This document shows, piece by piece, positions 60,705 through 64,000 of a DNA stretch of 64,000 nt. Where the stretch lies: contig NZ_SRXU01000001.1 in NCBI RefSeq assembly GCF_004792695.1, positions 434,001-498,000 on the forward strand, written 5' to 3'. The stretch comes from Sphingomonas naasensis (GTDB lineage Bacteria > Pseudomonadota > Alphaproteobacteria > Sphingomonadales > Sphingomonadaceae). Position 1 is the stretch's first letter. Each line of letters begins with the position of its first letter. The notes under the pieces were generated by a model. That model was not told where the DNA came from and did not search any database. It worked only from the letters and a program-made list of their open reading frames with translations. The position numbers were made by a program, and so were the translations under genes.

Positions 60705-61297
60705 CAGCTCTCCTCCCTCGCGCGATCACCTTCAGGCGGGCGATCGAATTCACGATGCCAGCCCAGCACGAGCACCGAAAGGCGCAAACGAAGCAGAACG
60801 GCGGCGTCTATGGACCTTTGACTCTCACGAAGATCGCAGCTCCGCAATAATAAACGAAGTTGCTTTTCATTGCTCGCCGCAGCGGCCCCTCCCTTCGGCG
60901 ATATCGCGCGCAGGTTGCTCGGTCGGGCGCCCGACGCGTGCGCTCCTCAGCCAGCGACACGCCCGTCCGGCCCGCACGACCTTCCGATTCTCCGCCGCGA
61001 ACTGCGTCGCGAAGGGCGATTTCGTCGCCGATCCCGGCTCCGCGACGCGCGCCGCCAAGGCTATGCGGGCCATCTTCCTATTATAAACCGAATTTATTTA
61101 AGTTGTCATACGACTTTCAGCTGATACAATCCCGCCGGCATGACGCGTTCCGGGAGTGCGGAGGCGAAACCCGACGGGGCACCGCCAAAACCTTCGGACA
61201 ACATAGACCTGACGATCATCAGGCGACGTATCACACCCGGCGGACAGAACAGACCAATCCGCCAAACTTGTATGATGTCTTGCAAGGAGAGGTTCAT
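60705..61297. promoter_or_regulatory. 593-bp divergent intergenic region before the TonB-dependent receptor
   Basis: No convincing gene. The stretch 61076-61136 is unusually AT-rich (TTATAAACCGAATTTATTTAA) and is followed by GTTGTCATACGAC at 61102-61114, a partly symmetric word of the type bound by GntR/FadR- or LacI-family regulators. A related TTGTATGATGTC lies at 61269-61280, next to the receptor start. These are candidate promoter and operator sites only. Confidence 0.35.
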
Positions 61298-64000
61298 TGA
61301 GGGCTACACTTCACGCCTCTGCGGCGTTGATCGCGCTCGTCAGCTGCGCGCCGGTTGCGAAAGGCCAGACGGCGCCCGCGGATCCGGCGTCCACGCAGAA
61401 CGCCGAAGCCGTGGATGCCACGGAGACGGGACAGGATGCCACGGGCGAGATCGTCGTCACCGGCATCCGCCAGAGCCTCGCCCGCGCCGCCGAGATCAAG
61501 CGCGAATCGCCCGCGGTCGTCGATTCGATCGTCGCCGAGGACATCGGCAAGCTCCCCGATCTGACCACTGCCTCGGCGCTGCAGCGCGTGCCCGGCGTCC
61601 AGGTCGTCGTCGGCGGCAACAACGAGATCGTCGGCGCGCGCATCCGCGGGCTCGACGACATCGTCACCACGCTCAACGGCCGCGAGATCTTCACCGGCGT
61701 TGGCCGCGGCTTCTCGTTCCAGGACCTTCCCGCCGAGGCACTCGCCGGGGTCGACGTGTTCAAGTCGAGCTCCGCCGAACGGATCGAGGGCGGCGTCGCC
61801 GGCGGGGTCGACATGCGGCTGCGCCGCGCGCTCGACTTCAAGGAACTGACGATCGCAGGCAGCGCGCGCGCCACCTATCTGCAGGAGGCCGGCTCCGACA
61901 ACACGCTCAACCCGGCGGCGAGCCTGCTCGTCGCGGACCGCTGGTCGACCGGGATCGGCGAGATCGCGGCGATGGTCGGCATCTCGTATCAGCGCAACAA
62001 ATATGCCCGCCCGGTCGCGTGGAACGACTGGACCCGCGCGACCAGCGCCGCGCCTGCCGGCTCGTCGCCCAACCTGCAGGCGCCGACTGGTTTCGCCGCG
62101 GCGATCGAGTTCGGCCATTACGAGCGCCCGCAGGCCAATTTCTCGCTCGAATGGGCGCCCGACAGCACCACCAAATTCTATGTCGAGGGTTTGTTCGCCG
62201 GTTATCGCGGCAATGTCTTCCAGGCGCGTCCGACCTTCCGCGGCTTCACCGGCACCGCGTTCGAGGCGACCGCGGGCGACACGTGCGAGGATTTCGCGGT
62301 GGGCCCCGACGGCTATTATTCGGGGAACGTGCGCAGCGCGACCAATCCCACCGGAACCGGCACAATCCGCCAATTGTGCAACGCCACCGGCTATACCGCG
62401 CGCAACATCGAATATTACACCGCGACGGTCGCCAACCGGGCGCGGACCGACATCTATGTGCTGGCGACCGGCTTCAACAAGGAATTCGGCGCGCTCACCT
62501 GGAACACCGACGTCTCGTACGAATCCTCGACCAACCGCAACAACAGCTTCCGCGTCGACATCGGCAAGCGCATCGCCGAGCTCGTCCAGGTCCGCGACGT
62601 CGACCATGCGGTGCAGGCGACGATGCCGGGAAACCCGATGAACGACCCTGCCGGCCTCGCCTTCGCCAACGGCATGACCGAGGACATCAACCGCAGCCGC
62701 GGCACGCTCTGGTCGGTCATGAGCGACATGAAATATGATTTCGACGGCGGCTTGCTGGACTATCTGCAGGGCGGCGTGCGCGTCGCGCGGCGCAAGGCGG
62801 GGTTCGAGCAGTATCTCGGCGGCCCGCCCGCCCCCGGCGGATCGTTCGTGACCCCGCTCAGCGCCGCCGGGCTGCCTTCGGACATTCTCGTCCAGGCGCC
62901 GGGCGTGCCGCAGATGAACGACGGTGCGTCGTTCCTGCAGATCGATCCCAACTACCTTCTCGAGGAAGACATCAAGCGCCAGCTTCGCACGCTGTATCGC
63001 ATCTCGCCGAACACGCCCGCGTTCGATCCGACGCGCGACTATGATGCGCAGGAGAGAACCATCGCCGGCTTCCTGCAGGCCGGATACAAATTCTCGCTGA
63101 GCGACACGGTCACCGTCGACGGCATGGTCGGCGCCCGCCTGACCCGCACCAGCCGCGACATCGCCGGCTCGGGCCGGGTGACCGATCCGGCGACCAGCAC
63201 CTCGAGCGTGGTACTGGTCCGGCGCTCGACCAGCGACACCGATCTGCTGCCCAACGCCAGCGCGCGCATCAAGTTCGGCGGGGGGCTGCAATCGCGCTTC
63301 AACTATTCGAAGACGCTGTCGCGCCCGAGCTTCGGCCAGCTCAACCCGGGCCTCAGCTATGTCGTCTCCTATGTCAGCACGATCCAGAACTCGGGCTCGG
63401 GCGGCAATCCCGACCTCAAGCCGCAAAAGGCCGACAGCTTCGATGCTTCGCTCGAATATTATTTCGGACGCAGCAACTATGTGTCGGCGGTCGCCTTCTA
63501 TCGCGACATCAAGGACCGGATCATCTCCGGCACCGAAGTCCGCACGATCGACGGGCTGCAATATGTGATCTCGACGCCGCGCAATCTCGGCTCGGCGAGG
63601 ATCAAGGGCCTCGAGCTGGGTGGCCAGCTGTTCCTCGATTTCCTGCCCGAGGGGCTCGATGGCCTGGGCGTGATCGGCAATTTCACCGTCATCGACAGCG
63701 AGGTGACCACTCCCGGCGACCGGCTCGAGGGCCTGCCGCTGCTCGGCGTCTCGAAGTATAATTTCAACGCCGGGCTGATCTACGAGAAATACGGCATCTC
63801 GGCGCGCGCGATCTACACCTATCGCTCGCAATATTTCGACGCCGACATCACTAACGGCCTGTCGCTGCGGCCGGTCTCGATCCCCGTCGGGCTCAACGGC
63901 ATCCGCGCCGCGGGGCGGCTCGATTTCGGCCTCAACTACGAGATCACCCCCGACATCACGATCAGCCTCGCCGGCACCAACGTCACCGGCCAGAAGACCC
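61298..64000 (+). CDS. TonB-dependent receptor (C-terminus beyond window)
   Basis: 901 codons are visible. Translation is best begun at TTG 61298, seven bases after AGGAG, giving a signal peptide (RATLHASAALIALVSCAPVAKGQ). The plug follows: EIVVTGIRQSLARAAEIKRESPAVVDSIVAEDIGKLPDLTTASALQRVPGVQV and RIRGLDDIVTTLNGREIFT, the pattern of sphingomonad/caulobacter oligosaccharide-type receptors (GIRxSL...DIGKLPD). The barrel runs to the window edge. Divergent from the DUF1080-GMC operon, it probably imports the saccharide which that operon oxidises. Confidence 0.92.

Noticed and set aside
61102..61114. Calling GTTGTCATACGAC a definite GntR- or LacI-type operator.
   Set aside because: Symmetry is only partial, no cognate regulator lies in the window and the second copy at 61269 is weak; kept only as a candidate within the intergenic entry.
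61294..63831. An 845-codon minus-strand open frame opposite the TonB-dependent receptor.
   Set aside because: The plus strand has an uninterrupted receptor with signal peptide and plug motifs; the minus frame is a low-complexity shadow.

Overview
This window is GC-rich chromosomal DNA with the gene content of a sphingomonad-type alphaproteobacterium (Sphingomonas or a close relative). That placement rests on inference from several things seen together: a propionyl-CoA/methylmalonyl-CoA cluster with an ScfR/PccR-type regulator, a sphingomonad-style TonB-dependent receptor, a GH29 enzyme with a Tat signal, a PiT phosphate transporter with its DUF47 partner, an RcnB-like protein, and short CTCCGGCGAAGGCCGGAG-type palindromes.

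Region 1 (about 1.3-32.3 kb, minus strand) is one tightly packed run of 24 genes, most joined by 4-bp ATGA/GTGA overlaps. It encodes a complete-looking extracellular contractile injection system (eCIS, the Afp/PVC-like phage-tail-derived family): tail terminator, two sheaths, two tubes, a LysM tube-adaptor, a split VgrG-like spike, gp25, baseplate J, a tail-protein-I baseplate subunit, a collagen-like fibre, a candidate tape measure and an AAA+ ATPase. Its distal end carries a 1114-residue DUF4157 protein with a C-terminal nuclease-like domain, followed by a SUKH/SMI1-like protein (candidate immunity) and two glycosyl/methyl-transferase genes. There are no capsid, terminase, integrase or lysis genes, so it is not a prophage, and no TssJLM/ClpV, so it is not a type VI system. 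Upstream lie a divergent LuxR-type response regulator and an intergenic region holding a 32-bp near-perfect palindrome.

Region 2 (33.6-39.4 kb) holds an in-frame Nudix-DUF47 gene, the PiT phosphate transporter, a small AT-richer membrane gene, an AraC regulator and a divergent alpha-L-fucosidase.

Region 3 (39.4-50.5 kb, mostly minus) is a propionate-assimilation operon: pccB, mce, a Nudix gene, an enoyl-CoA hydratase, methylmalonyl-CoA mutase, bioB and pccA, with three small unknown genes inserted. It is controlled in all likelihood by the divergent ScfR-type regulator. Biotin synthase beside a biotin-dependent carboxylase is a sensible pairing.

Region 4 (50.5-57.5 kb) is mixed housekeeping and accessory: class II aldolase, a frameshifted DUF559 gene bounded by inverted repeats, an extradiol dioxygenase, an orphan 2Fe-2S subunit, RcnB-like protein, prolyl 4-hydroxylase, recJ and tRNA-Glu.

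Region 5 (57.5-64 kb) is a carbohydrate-oxidation operon (DUF1080 protein, GMC oxidoreductase, gluconate-2-dehydrogenase subunit-3-like protein) divergent from a TonB-dependent receptor that runs off the end of the window.
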